A program made the translations under genes and the position numbers. A stretch of DNA of 14,502 nt from Streptomyces katrae. GTDB lineage: Bacteria > Actinomycetota > Actinomycetes > Streptomycetales > Streptomycetaceae. This document shows positions 1-7,507 of the stretch, piece by piece. The notes under the pieces were generated by a model. The model saw only the letters and a list, made by a program, of their open reading frames with translations, was not told where the DNA came from and made no database searches. Numbering within the stretch: position 1 is the first letter of the stretch; the number at the start of each line of letters is the position of its first letter. Location: NCBI RefSeq assembly GCF_000966975.1, contig NZ_JZWV01000486.1, positions 1-14,502 on the forward strand, written 5' to 3'.

Positions 1-390
1 CTTGAGGGCCTTGCCCGACAGCTTCGTGATGTCCTGGCCCTTGTAGAAGACCTCGCCGGACGTCGCCGTCTCCAGCAGCATCAGCAGCTTGGCGACGGTG
101 GACTTGCCACAGCCGGACTCGCCGACGATGCCGAGGGTCTCGCCCTGGTGCAGGTCGAAGGAGATCCCGTCGACCGCGCGGACGGCGCCGATCTGCTTCT
201 TGAACAGGATGCCCTGGGTCAGCGGGAAGTGCTTGACCAGGTTACGCACCTGCAGGATCGGCTCGCCGCGCTCGACGGGCGCCTCGATGGCGGCCACGGC
301 CGCCGTCTCGGTCACCGCCTCGACGACGTCGACCTCGCTGATGCCGGGGGTGGCGTCCACGGCGTCATCCTTCTTGTCGAACTCAGCCAT
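1..390 (-). CDS. dppF: Peptide ABC transporter ATP-binding protein, second ATPase (DppF/OppF type), 3' part cut by window edge
   Basis: Only the first 130 codons are inside the window; the reading frame is open to base 1. The protein starts with an acidic, Ala/Val-rich tail of about 45 residues. The ABC domain follows (ILQVRNLVKHFPL, residues 45-57), with Walker A GESGCGKST at 90-98. The segment around GILFKKQIGAVRAVDGISF is typical of the OppF/DppF branch, which carries a short insertion there. The role inferred is the second cytoplasmic ATPase powering peptide uptake together with the preceding gene. The ATG lies inside the end of that gene: ATGGCTGA holds both the start and the upstream TGA, an 8-nt overlap that implies translational coupling. 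The Q-loop, signature, Walker B and C-terminal oligopeptide domain lie outside the window, so intactness cannot be judged. The general family call is firm; the substrate (dipeptide, oligopeptide or other) is not determined. Confidence 0.93.
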   Translation of the reverse strand, partial: MAEFDKKDDAVDATPGISEVDVVEAVTETAAVAAIEAPVERGEPILQVRNLVKHFPLTQGILFKKQIGAVRAVDGISFDLHQGETLGIVGESGCGKSTVAKLLMLLETATSGEVFYKGQDITKLSGKALK

Positions 391-1438
391 GGAGCTGCTC
401 CTCGCGGAAGTGGCAGGCGCTGGCGCGGCCGGCCAGCTCGGTGCCGTCCTGCTCGGTCACCTGGAGCAGGGGCGGCATCTCGGTGCGGCAGATGTCCTGC
501 GCCTTCGGGCAGCGCGGGTTGAAGGCGCAGCCCGAGGGGGCCTTGAGCAGGTTGGGCGGCAGACCCTTGATCGCGTAGAGCTCCTGGCCCTTCTGGTCCA
601 GGCGCGGGATCGAGTCCAGCAGACCACGGGTGTACGGGTGCGCGGGGCGCTTGTACAGCTCGTGGACCGGAGCCTGCTCGACGATGCGGCCCGCGTACAT
701 CACGGCGATCTTGTCCGCGACGTCGGCGACGACGCCGAGGTCGTGGGTGATCAGGATCAGACCCATGTTGTACTCGCGCTGCAGGTCCGCCAGCAGGTCC
801 ATGACCTGGGCCTGGACCGTCACGTCGAGCGCCGTCGTGGGCTCGTCCGCGATGATCAGGTCCGGCTCCAGGGCGAGCGCCATCGCGATCATGATGCGCT
901 GGCGCATACCGCCCGAGAACTGGTGCGGGTAGTCGTCGACCCGGCTCTTGGCCGCGGGGATCTTCACCCGGTCCATCAGCTCGATGGCCTTGACCTTGGC
1001 GTCCTTCTTCGACATGCCCTGGTGGACGCGGAACATCTCGCCCAGCTGGTTGCCGACGGAGAAGACCGGGTTCAGCGCGGACAGCGCGTCCTGGAAGATC
1101 ATCGCCATCTTCGGGCCGCGCAGCTTGCGCCGCTCGTTCTCCGGCAGCTTGAGGATGTCCTGGCCGCGGAAGAGGATCTCGCCCTTGGCGACCCGCCCGG
1201 GGGGCGAGTCCAGGATGCCCATGATCGCCTGCGCGGTCACGGACTTGCCCGAGCCGGACTCGCCGAGCACGGCCAGGGTCTCGCCGGAGGAGACGCTGTA
1301 GTTCACGCCGTTGACGGCCTTGACGACGCCTTCGCGGGTCGCGAACTCGACGTGCAGGTCACGCACTTCGAGAACGGGCGCCTCGGAGTCGCCGCCCCTC
1401 TGGCGGGGCACGTCTGCGGTGGTGCTTGAAGCAGTCAT
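383..1438 (-). CDS. dppD: Peptide ABC transporter ATP-binding protein, first ATPase (DppD/OppD type)
   Basis: This 351-aa protein is a complete ABC ATPase. It has Walker A GESGSGKS (59-66), Q-loop Gln116, signature FSGGMRQ (174-180), Walker B LIIADEP (194-200) and the switch His232. A C-terminal oligopeptide/dipeptide-transporter domain starts near KRPAHPYTRGLL (263-274). Four cysteines sit there (C304, C310, C317, C342) in the pattern GCAFNPRCPKAQDIC...ACHF. In characterised DppD/OppD proteins of this type these bind a [4Fe-4S] cluster. It should pair with the DppF-like ATPase to drive the two permeases. The ATG at 1438 has only a weak GA-rich ribosome site about 14 nt upstream. A GTG at codon 10 is an alternative, but it has no better site. 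It lies 18 nt after the upstream permease gene, in one operon. Family assignment is very secure; the substrate is unknown. Confidence 0.95.
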   Translation of the reverse strand: MTASSTTADVPRQRGGDSEAPVLEVRDLHVEFATREGVVKAVNGVNYSVSSGETLAVLGESGSGKSVTAQAIMGILDSPPGRVAKGEILFRGQDILKLPENERRKLRGPKMAMIFQDALSALNPVFSVGNQLGEMFRVHQGMSKKDAKVKAIELMDRVKIPAAKSRVDDYPHQFSGGMRQRIMIAMALALEPDLIIADEPTTALDVTVQAQVMDLLADLQREYNMGLILITHDLGVVADVADKIAVMYAGRIVEQAPVHELYKRPAHPYTRGLLDSIPRLDQKGQELYAIKGLPPNLLKAPSGCAFNPRCPKAQDICRTEMPPLLQVTEQDGTELAGRASACHFREEQLHG

Positions 1439-1456
1439 TTCGGTGGTGCCGCCCTT

Positions 1457-2386
1457 CTAGCGCAGCTTCGGGTCGAGGGCGTCGCGGAGCCCGTCACCGA
1501 CGAATACGAAGCCAAGGACCGTCAGCACGATCGCGATGCTGGGGTAGGTCCACAGGAAGTCCTTGACCCCCATGAAGTCCTTGGCGGCGGCGAGCATGTT
1601 GCCCCACTCCGGGACCTCGGGGCTGACGCCCACGCCCAGGAAGGACAGCGAGGCCTCGGCCACGATGGCGCCGCCGACGCTGAACGCGGCGTAGGCCATC
1701 ACGGCGGCGATGGAGTTGGGGATGATGTGCCGCAGGATGATCCGGCGGGTGTCCGCGCCCAGGGCGCGGGCGGCCAGCACGTAGTCGGCCTCACGGACCG
1801 ACAGGATCGAGCTGCGCAGCAGACGGGAGACCGTCGGCCACGAGAAGACGGCCAGCGAGATGATCACCGGCATGACGCCCCGGCCCATCGCGATGATGAT
1901 GACGATGGCACCGATCAGCAGCGGGAAGGCGAAGAAGACGTCGGCGATGCGCATCAGCACCGAGTCGGTGGCGCGGCCGAAGTAGCCGGCGAGCGCACCG
2001 ATGACGATGCCGATGAGGCACGCCAGGAAGATCGACGCGAGACCGATCTCCACGGCGATGCGGGTGCCGTAGATGATGCGGGAGAACTGGTCGCGGCCGA
2101 GCGCGTCGGTTCCCAGCAGGTGACCGTTGCCCGGCTCCTGAAGGGTGTTGTTCAGGTCCTGGGCCAGCGGGTCCTGCGGGGCGATCAGCGGAGCGAAGGC
2201 CGCGGTGAGGAACAGCAGCAGGACGAGGCCGAGGCCGACGACGGCCAGCTTGTTGGCGAGGAAGCGGTGGCGGATCTCGCCCCACTGGGTCACGCGGGCG
2301 ACGGCCGGTTCGGCCTCCGCGTTCGCGGCCTGCGCCGGTGCGGTCGCGTCCCCCGCCACCGATGTGCTCTTGGTGAGCTCGGTCAT
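1457..2386 (-). CDS. dppC: Peptide ABC transporter permease (DppC/OppC type)
   Basis: This 309-aa inner-membrane permease begins with a roughly 40-residue cytoplasmic tail rich in Ala and Glu. The N-terminal OppC region follows (RHRFLANKLAVVGL, first helix about 46-68), then DPLAQDLNN and HLLGTDALGRDQFSRIIYGTR (89-109), the hallmark of the DppC/OppC group. Five further hydrophobic segments lie at about 112-134, 148-167, 172-186, 226-250 and 280-297. The EAA loop that docks onto the ATPase is EADYVLAARALGADTRRI (199-216) and on to IIPN. The protein ends DALDPKLR, as is usual for the family. The ATG is preceded by AGGAG about 6 nt away on the minus strand. It is 28 nt downstream of the DppB-like gene and 18 nt upstream of the ATPase gene. 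It forms the heterodimeric channel with the DppB-like permease. Confidence 0.95.
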   Translation of the reverse strand: MTELTKSTSVAGDATAPAQAANAEAEPAVARVTQWGEIRHRFLANKLAVVGLGLVLLLFLTAAFAPLIAPQDPLAQDLNNTLQEPGNGHLLGTDALGRDQFSRIIYGTRIAVEIGLASIFLACLIGIVIGALAGYFGRATDSVLMRIADVFFAFPLLIGAIVIIIAMGRGVMPVIISLAVFSWPTVSRLLRSSILSVREADYVLAARALGADTRRIILRHIIPNSIAAVMAYAAFSVGGAIVAEASLSFLGVGVSPEVPEWGNMLAAAKDFMGVKDFLWTYPSIAIVLTVLGFVFVGDGLRDALDPKLR

Positions 2387-2414
2387 GGGTAACTCCTAGA
2401 ACGGGCTGCCTGGA

Positions 2415-3338
2415 TCAGGCGAGACGGATGCGCGGGTCGAGGACCGCGTACAAGAGGTCGACGAGGAGGTTGAGCAGAACGAACACGGCGACGCCGAAGC
2501 TCACCACGCCGATGATGATCGGGTTGTTCTGCTGCTGGACCGCCTGCACCAGGGCGAGCCCGATGCCGTCCCAGTTGAAGATCGCCTCGGTGATCAGGGC
2601 GCCACCGAGCAGCGAGCCGAAGGAGATACCCAGGTACGTGACGACCGGGATGATCGAGTTGCGCATGACGTGCTTGACGAGCACGGTCCGCCGCGGCAGA
2701 CCCTTGGCGACGGCCGTCTTGACGTAGTCGGCGCGCAGCACCTCCAGCATGGTGCCGCGCATGAGCCGGGCCACGAGGGCGGCGTCCAGGATCGCCAGCG
2801 TGAAGGCAGGGAGGATCAGCGAGTTCATGGTGCCGTCGGAGATCAGCGGGAACCACTTGAACTGGACCACGAAGACCTTCTGGAGCACCATGCCGATCAC
2901 GAAGGACGGGAAGCCGACGGCCATCGTGGTCAAGAGCGTGATCAACACGTCCCAGAACGAGTATCTGAACAGCGCGGCGATCAGACCCGCCAGCAGGCCG
3001 ATCAGGATGTCCAGGACGATGGCGGCCAGCGCGAGCTCAGCGGTGTTCGTGAGCTTCGGCGCGAGGACCTCGGTCACCGGCCGGCGCTGGGTGTAGTCCT
3101 CACCGAGGTCGCCCTGCGCGAGGTTCTTGACGAAATTCCCGTACTGCACGGGCAGCGGGTCGTTGAGGCCGTAGCGCTCGCGGAGCGCCTCGACCACGGC
3201 CGGGTCACGGGCCTTGTCACCACCGAGCGAACCCACAGGGTCGCCGGGGAGAACGAAAAGACAGCAGAAGAGGATAACCGTCGCACCGAAGAGAACGACA
3301 ACCATCTGTCCGAGCCGCCGGATCACATACCTTCCCAC
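2415..3338 (-). CDS. dppB: Peptide ABC transporter permease (DppB/OppB type)
   Basis: This 307-aa permease opens with MGRYVIRRLGQMVVVLFGAT, the typical DppB/OppB start in which the first helix (about 9-30) follows a short basic stretch. The extracytoplasmic loop has PGDPV and ALRERYGLNDPLPVQY (51-66), diagnostic for the family. Further helices lie at about 100-124, 130-156, 173-192, 226-250 and 274-298. The EAA loop is RADYVKTAVAKGLPRRTVL (202-220). It ends AVLDPRIRLA. The start codon is GTG, chosen because AAAGGAGG (3343-3350 on the minus strand) lies 4 nt upstream. It is the first gene after the 181-bp gap that holds a strong hairpin, so its expression probably depends on read-through from the binding-protein gene. 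I saw no convincing separate promoter in the gap. It pairs with the DppC-like protein. Confidence 0.95.
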   Translation of the reverse strand: MGRYVIRRLGQMVVVLFGATVILFCCLFVLPGDPVGSLGGDKARDPAVVEALRERYGLNDPLPVQYGNFVKNLAQGDLGEDYTQRRPVTEVLAPKLTNTAELALAAIVLDILIGLLAGLIAALFRYSFWDVLITLLTTMAVGFPSFVIGMVLQKVFVVQFKWFPLISDGTMNSLILPAFTLAILDAALVARLMRGTMLEVLRADYVKTAVAKGLPRRTVLVKHVMRNSIIPVVTYLGISFGSLLGGALITEAIFNWDGIGLALVQAVQQQNNPIIIGVVSFGVAVFVLLNLLVDLLYAVLDPRIRLA

Positions 3339-3342
3339 GATG

Positions 3343-3350
3343 CCTCCTTT
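3343..3350 (-). promoter_or_regulatory. Ribosome binding site of the DppB-like gene
   Basis: The minus strand reads AAAGGAGG, a near-perfect anti-16S match, 4 nt before the GTG at 3338. It fixes the GTG start. It is the strongest ribosome site noticed in this operon, which may offset reduced transcript passing the hairpin just upstream. Confidence 0.75.
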
Positions 3351-3446
3351 ACATACCGAGCGTGGGGGTTGGCGGCATCATCCGATCGGGAGATTGGCCG
3401 CATCCGGGCGCGGATCGACAAGGGAGAGGGGTGCGCCCGGGACTGA

Positions 3447-3497
3447 GCGAAGGCCGTGGGGACCGAAGTAGTGACTCCGGGCCCCCACGACCTTCGC
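3447..3497 (-). terminator. Intercistronic hairpin (attenuator or partial terminator) between binding-protein and permease genes
   Basis: Outer arms 3447-3461 and 3483-3497 pair over 15 positions. An inner stem, 3463-3469 with 3474-3480, pairs over 7 positions around a 4-nt loop. Between the two stems there is only one base on one side and two on the other. On the plus strand each stem has one C-A mismatch. In the minus-strand RNA both mismatches become G-U pairs, so the whole roughly 22-bp structure forms only in the transcript of the transporter operon. It begins 22 nt after the stop codon of the binding-protein gene. No U-tract follows, so partial termination or 3'-end protection of the upstream message is more likely than full termination. 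The rest of the 181-bp gap (3339-3519) shows nothing else that I can call apart from the dppB ribosome site. Confidence 0.75.
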
Positions 3498-3519
3498 CTA
3501 CCTGTTGTTGAGGAGGCTC

Positions 3520-5163
3520 TTACTTGGCCGAGATCTCAGCGAGGTTCGGGTCCTCGAAGAAGTCCAGCTGGATGTTGTTGAACTTGTCCGTGGCCGCGAG
3601 GCGGAACTGGGTGCGCTTCCACAGCGGGATGAGACCCTGCTCCTCGTCGACCGCGAGCTTCTCGGCCTCCTTGTAGACCGCGGCGCGGGCCGCCGGGTCC
3701 TTGGTGCCACGGGCCTTGGTGATCAGCTCGTCGAACTTCGGGTTGTTGTAACGGCCGCGGTTGTCACCGGCCGCCTTGCCCGTCGCCGGGTCCTCGTTGA
3801 TCGAACCCGAGTCGAGCAGCGGGTACAGGAAGTTGTCCGGGGTCGGGTAGTCCGCGCCCCACGCCGAGCGCCAGATGCCACCGGTCGCCTTGTCCTGCTG
3901 CTGGGCCAGGGCCTCCTTGAACGGCTTGCCGTTCAGCTTGACGTCGAGGCCGAGGACGTCCTTCAGCTGCTGCGCGACGGCCTGGACCCACTCTTCGTGG
4001 CCGGCGCCGGTGTTGTAGCCGAAGTCGAGGACGGTGCCCGGCTTCAGGCCGCCCTTCTCCGCGTACTGCTTGGCCTTCTCCTTGTCCTGCTTGACGCAGG
4101 AGGAGCAGACGCCGTCCTGGTAGGTGTCCGCGAAGGACGGCGGCAGGACCGAGGTGGCCGGCTTCTGCATGCCCTGGAAGACACCCTTGGCGATGGCCTC
4201 GCGGTCGATCGCGTAGGAGATCGCCTTGCGGGCGTCGGGGTTGTTCAGCGGCGCGGTCTGGTTGAAGGCGACCAGGTAGTTGACACCGCTGGTGTCGGCC
4301 TCGATCCACTTCTTCATGGGCGAGTACTTGGCCTTCGCCACCGGCTGCTGCGGCGTGGGCATACGCGCCCAGTCGAACTGGCCCGACTGGAAGCCCTGGT
4401 ACTCCAGGGTGGAGCCGTTGGCCGAGTTCAGGATCGAGATCTCGACCTTGGCGAGCTTGGCCTTCTCCAGGCCGTAGTCGTCGTTACGGACGAGGGTGAT
4501 GGACTTGTTGTGCTGCCACGAACCCTCCATCTTGAAGGGGCCGTTGCCGATCGGCGCGTCGTTGTACGCCTTGTTGCTGGCGGCGCCGGCGACCTTCGGG
4601 ACCGGGCTGAAGGCCTGGTGCACGGTCTTCTTGTCGAACTCGAAGTCGGCCTCGGAGAGCTCGACCTTGAGGGTGCTCGCGTCCGGAGCGGTCACACCGG
4701 CGAAGGTGGTGGCGTTGCCGCCGTTGAGCTCCTTGTAGCCGTTGATGCCCGCGAACGGGTAGGCGACGTCGGAGGCGGAGTCCTTGGCGACCACACGGGT
4801 CCAGCCGCGGACGAAGGACTCGGCGTCAACGGCCTCGCCGTTGGAGAACTTCGTGCCCTGCTTGATCTTGAAGGTCCAGGTCTTGCCGTCGTCGCTGGTC
4901 TGGACCGACTCGGCGAGTTCGGGCTTCAGCTTGCCGTCGACCGTGGCGCTGTACAGACCCGTGAAGAGGTTGTGCGTGACGAGCGCGCCCTCGGACTCCT
5001 GGGAGTTGTACGGGTCGATCGCCGTCGGCTCGGTGATGCCGAGGCGGAACGTGCCGCCCTTGGCGCTGTCCTTGCTGCCGGCGTCGTTGCTGCTGCATGC
5101 GGTGGCGGCCATCGCCACGATGACCGCACCCACGACCCACTTGGCGCTCGTTGCTCCGCGCAT
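3520..5163 (-). CDS. dppA: Peptide ABC transporter substrate-binding lipoprotein (SBP family 5, DppA/OppA-like)
   Basis: This 547-aa protein has a lipoprotein signal peptide: a basic start, hydrophobic VVGAVIVAMAAT, then Cys23 followed by SSNDAGS. It should be lipid-anchored outside the membrane. The mature part has the family-5 pattern: GGTFRLGITEPTAIDPYNS (36-54), LFTGLY (66-71), DGKTWTFKIKQGTKFSNGE (92-110), GNGPFKM (206-212), NPDARKAISYAIDREAIAKG (308-327), and a C-terminal WGADYPTPDNFLYPLL (435-450). It captures peptides for the permease and ATPase genes downstream. A CSSC pair (C353-C356) is unusual for an exported binding protein. The ATG is preceded by GGAGG at 9 nt. A hairpin follows the stop codon and probably raises its level above that of the permeases. 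The ligand is unknown; nickel or sugar-like ligands are bound by some relatives, but the operon favours peptides. Confidence 0.94.
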   Translation of the reverse strand: MRGATSAKWVVGAVIVAMAATACSSNDAGSKDSAKGGTFRLGITEPTAIDPYNSQESEGALVTHNLFTGLYSATVDGKLKPELAESVQTSDDGKTWTFKIKQGTKFSNGEAVDAESFVRGWTRVVAKDSASDVAYPFAGINGYKELNGGNATTFAGVTAPDASTLKVELSEADFEFDKKTVHQAFSPVPKVAGAASNKAYNDAPIGNGPFKMEGSWQHNKSITLVRNDDYGLEKAKLAKVEISILNSANGSTLEYQGFQSGQFDWARMPTPQQPVAKAKYSPMKKWIEADTSGVNYLVAFNQTAPLNNPDARKAISYAIDREAIAKGVFQGMQKPATSVLPPSFADTYQDGVCSSCVKQDKEKAKQYAEKGGLKPGTVLDFGYNTGAGHEEWVQAVAQQLKDVLGLDVKLNGKPFKEALAQQQDKATGGIWRSAWGADYPTPDNFLYPLLDSGSINEDPATGKAAGDNRGRYNNPKFDELITKARGTKDPAARAAVYKEAEKLAVDEEQGLIPLWKRTQFRLAATDKFNNIQLDFFEDPNLAEISAK

Positions 5164-5501
5164 GGGTAATAGCCTCCTCAGGAGTCACTGTCGATGATGT
5201 GGGCCCGTCATCCGCTGACACCCCTGACAGCGAAATCCGGTCCCGTCGTGTGTGCTCGTGAGTCGACGCTCCCCACAGCGTGTGACCCATTGACCCGAGC
5301 TCAATGGAGCCATCCTCAGGGACGCCCAGACCGTAAACCACAGTTAAGTGGTCTCGTTTTCACAACATCACCGCATGGCGAAAACCCGAAATCCGGACAA
5401 ACGGATAGGAGACAGACACGTGCGAAACGGACGGTTAGTCCTTCTTCCGGAGCGTCACGGTCGGTATGCGGACACTCGCGCGTCAGAATCCGTTTGACAA
5501 A
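5164..5501 (-). promoter_or_regulatory. Upstream region of the peptide importer operon with candidate promoter and operator repeats
   Basis: No gene fits in this stretch; the long plus-strand frame through it is a shadow. On the minus strand, TACGGT at 5335-5330 fits the Streptomyces -10 pattern TAnnnT. It has no good -35, and it would give a leader of about 160 nt. ACCAC-N6-GTGGT (5337-5352) sits just upstream of it, and CCATTGA-N7-TCAATGG (5287-5307) lies just downstream. CGAAATCCGG occurs twice (5231-5240 and 5387-5396). GACAAACGG occurs twice (5396-5404 and 5496-5504). The promoter call is weak; the presence of operon control signals here is inferred from position. Confidence 0.35.
5287..5307. 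repeat. Inverted repeat, candidate operator or leader hairpin of the importer operon
   Basis: CCATTGA (5287-5293) and TCAATGG (5301-5307) are perfect 7-bp arms separated by 7 bp. The repeat lies 124 nt upstream of the binding-protein start codon. A 21-bp dyad of this shape suits a dimeric repressor, but as RNA it would also form a short stem. No known operator was recognised. Confidence 0.4.
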
Positions 5502-5552
5502 CGGCGAGGGCCCCTCCCCGCACCGGTCCGGTGCGGGGAGGGGCCCTCGCCG
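5502..5552 (-). terminator. Strong terminator hairpin of typA
   Basis: A perfect inverted repeat: 25-bp arms, 5502-5526 and 5528-5552, with a single central base, giving a very GC-rich stem of more than 20 bp. It begins 35 nt after the typA stop codon. In the minus-strand transcript it is followed by UUUGUC, a very short U run. A second small inverted repeat, CCGTTTGACAAACGG (5490-5504), abuts and slightly overlaps its base. It should insulate typA from the importer operon. Confidence 0.88.
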
Positions 5553-5587
5553 AAGCTACGAGTTTCGGCCAGAAGCCGACTCGCGTC

Positions 5588-7492
5588 CTACTTGGCCGAC
5601 TTGGCGCGCGAAGCGGTGCGCGAGCGCTCCTTCTGGTCCAGGACGACCTTGCGGATGCGGACGGCCTCCGGGGTCACCTCGACGCACTCGTCGTCGCGGC
5701 AGAACTCCAGGGACTGCTCCAGGGACAGCTTGCGCGGCGGGACGATCGCCTCGAAGGAGTCGGCGGAGGAGGAGCGCATGTTCGTGAGCTTCTTCTCCTT
5801 GGTGATGTTCACGTCCATGTCGTCGGCGCGCGAGTTCTCGCCGACGATCATGCCCTCGTACACCTCGGTGCCGGGGTCGGTGAACAGCACGCCGCGCTCC
5901 TGCAGGTTGGTCATCGCGAACGCGGTGACCGCACCGGCGCGGTCGGCGACCAGGGAGCCGTTGTTACGGGTGACCAGCTGGCCGAACCACGGCTCGTGGC
6001 CCTCGTGGATCGAGTGGGCGATGCCGGTGCCGCGGGTGTTCGTCAGGAACTCCGTGCGGAAGCCGATCAGACCGCGGGACGGGACCACGAACTCCATGCG
6101 GACCCAGCCGGAGCCGTGGTTCGACATGTTGTCCATGCGGCCCTTGCGGACGCCCATGAGCTGGGTGACGGCACCCATGTGCTCCTCGGGCACGTCGATC
6201 GTCATGCGCTCGACGGGCTCGTAGGTCTTGCCGTCGACCTCCTTGGTGACGACCTGCGGCTTGCCGATGGTCAGCTCGAAGCCCTCGCGGCGCATCTGCT
6301 CGACCAGGATGGCGAGCGCGAGCTCACCACGGCCCTGGACCTCCCAGGCGTCCGGGCGCTCGGTGTCCAGGACGCGCAGCGAGACGTTACCGATCAGCTC
6401 GCGGTCCAGGCGGTCCTTGACCTGGCGGGCGGTGACCTTGCGGTCCTTGACCGCGGCCTTCGCGTCCGCGCCCTTGCCGGAGCCGCCGCGGCCGACCAGC
6501 GGGGAGGTGTTGGTGCCGATGACCATGGAGATGGCCGGCTCGTCCACCGTGATCAGCGGCAGCGCGATCGGGTTCTCCGGGTCGGCCAGGGTCTCGCCGA
6601 TCATGATGTCGGGGATACCGGCGACGGCGCAGATGTCACCGGGGCCGGCCACCTCGGCCGGCTTGCGGGTGAGCGCCTCGGTCATCATCAGCTCGGTGAT
6701 GCGGACGTTGGAGACCGTGCCGTCACGCTTGATCCACGCGACCGTCTGGCCCTTGCGCAGCTCGCCCTGCTCGACGCGCAGCAGCGCGATGCGGCCGAGG
6801 AAGTTGTCGGCGTCGAGGTTGGTGACGTGGGCCTGGAGGGGGGCCTCTTCGTCGTAGGTCGGGGCCGGGACGTGCTCCAGGATGGTGGAGAAGAACGGCT
6901 CCAGGTTGTCGCTGTCCGCCGGGACGGTGCCGTCCTCCGGCTTGGTCAGCGAGGCGATGCCGTCACGGCCGCAGGCGTAGACGATCGGGAACTCGATCTG
7001 GTCCTCGTCGGCGTCCAGGTCCAGGAACAGGTCGTAGGTCTCGTTGACGACCTCGTCGATCCGGGAGTCCGGGCGGTCCGTCTTGTTGATGCAGAGGATG
7101 ACCGGCTTGCGCTGCTGGAGGGCCTTGCGGAGCACGAAGCGGGTCTGGGGCAGCGGACCCTCGGAGGCGTCCACCAGCAGGACGACGGCGTCCACCATCG
7201 ACAGACCGCGCTCGACCTCGCCACCGAAGTCGGCGTGGCCGGGGGTGTCGATGATGTTGATCGTGATCGGGGCCCCGCCGTCCTTGGGGTGATACTTCAC
7301 CGCCGTGTTCTTGGCGAGGATCGTGATGCCCTTCTCACGCTCCAGGTCGTTCGAGTCCATCATGCGGTCGTCGAGCTGCTGGTGGGCGGCGAAGGCACCG
7401 GCCTGCTTGAGCATGGCATCGACGATGGTCGTCTTGCCATGGTCGACGTGGGCGACGATGGCGACGTTACGGATGTCGTGGCGCGTGGGCAC
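5588..7492 (-). CDS. typA: Translational GTPase TypA/BipA
   Basis: This is a ribosome-associated GTPase of the EF-G/LepA superfamily, linked to 50S assembly and stress growth. From the chosen GTG the protein has 634 residues, usual for actinobacterial TypA. GTPase motifs are G1 AHVDHGKT (14-21), switch I EREKGITI (51-58), G3 DTPGH (82-86) and G4 NKTD (136-139). A beta-barrel domain follows, then EF-G III and V-like domains. The TypA-specific C-terminal region ends in a basic tail (SRTASRAKSAK). The frame is open upstream to an ATG at 7627, but the family start is (V/M)PTRHDIRNVAIVAHVD. GTG at 7492 has GGGAGAA 8 nt upstream, so the 45 extra codons are rejected. The gene stands alone: a terminator precedes it (7720-7749) and a strong one follows it. 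Confidence in identity is very high. Confidence 0.97.
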   Translation of the reverse strand: MPTRHDIRNVAIVAHVDHGKTTIVDAMLKQAGAFAAHQQLDDRMMDSNDLEREKGITILAKNTAVKYHPKDGGAPITINIIDTPGHADFGGEVERGLSMVDAVVLLVDASEGPLPQTRFVLRKALQQRKPVILCINKTDRPDSRIDEVVNETYDLFLDLDADEDQIEFPIVYACGRDGIASLTKPEDGTVPADSDNLEPFFSTILEHVPAPTYDEEAPLQAHVTNLDADNFLGRIALLRVEQGELRKGQTVAWIKRDGTVSNVRITELMMTEALTRKPAEVAGPGDICAVAGIPDIMIGETLADPENPIALPLITVDEPAISMVIGTNTSPLVGRGGSGKGADAKAAVKDRKVTARQVKDRLDRELIGNVSLRVLDTERPDAWEVQGRGELALAILVEQMRREGFELTIGKPQVVTKEVDGKTYEPVERMTIDVPEEHMGAVTQLMGVRKGRMDNMSNHGSGWVRMEFVVPSRGLIGFRTEFLTNTRGTGIAHSIHEGHEPWFGQLVTRNNGSLVADRAGAVTAFAMTNLQERGVLFTDPGTEVYEGMIVGENSRADDMDVNITKEKKLTNMRSSSADSFEAIVPPRKLSLEQSLEFCRDDECVEVTPEAVRIRKVVLDQKERSRTASRAKSAK

Positions 7493-7500
7493 TTCGGCGC

Positions 7501-7507
7501 TTCTCCC
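7501..7507 (-). promoter_or_regulatory. Ribosome binding site deciding the typA start
   Basis: The minus strand reads GGGAGAA, separated by 8 nt from GTG at 7492. It supports that GTG rather than the upstream in-frame ATG at 7627, which would also add sequence not typical of the family. Confidence 0.7.

Noticed and set aside
3505..5169. 554-aa open frame on the plus strand opposite the peptide-binding protein gene
   Set aside because: Its translation is Leu/Val/Arg/Gly-rich with no family signature, and it is a mirror of the well-supported minus-strand gene; such frames are common in high-GC DNA.
5346..5354. AGTGGTCT-like half of a DasR site
   Set aside because: The second half of the dyad is missing, so it does not meet the DasR consensus as I know it.
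5494..5499. TTGACA as a plus-strand -35 box
   Set aside because: No -10 at 16-18 bp and no plus-strand gene downstream; the bases belong to the dyad at the terminator edge.
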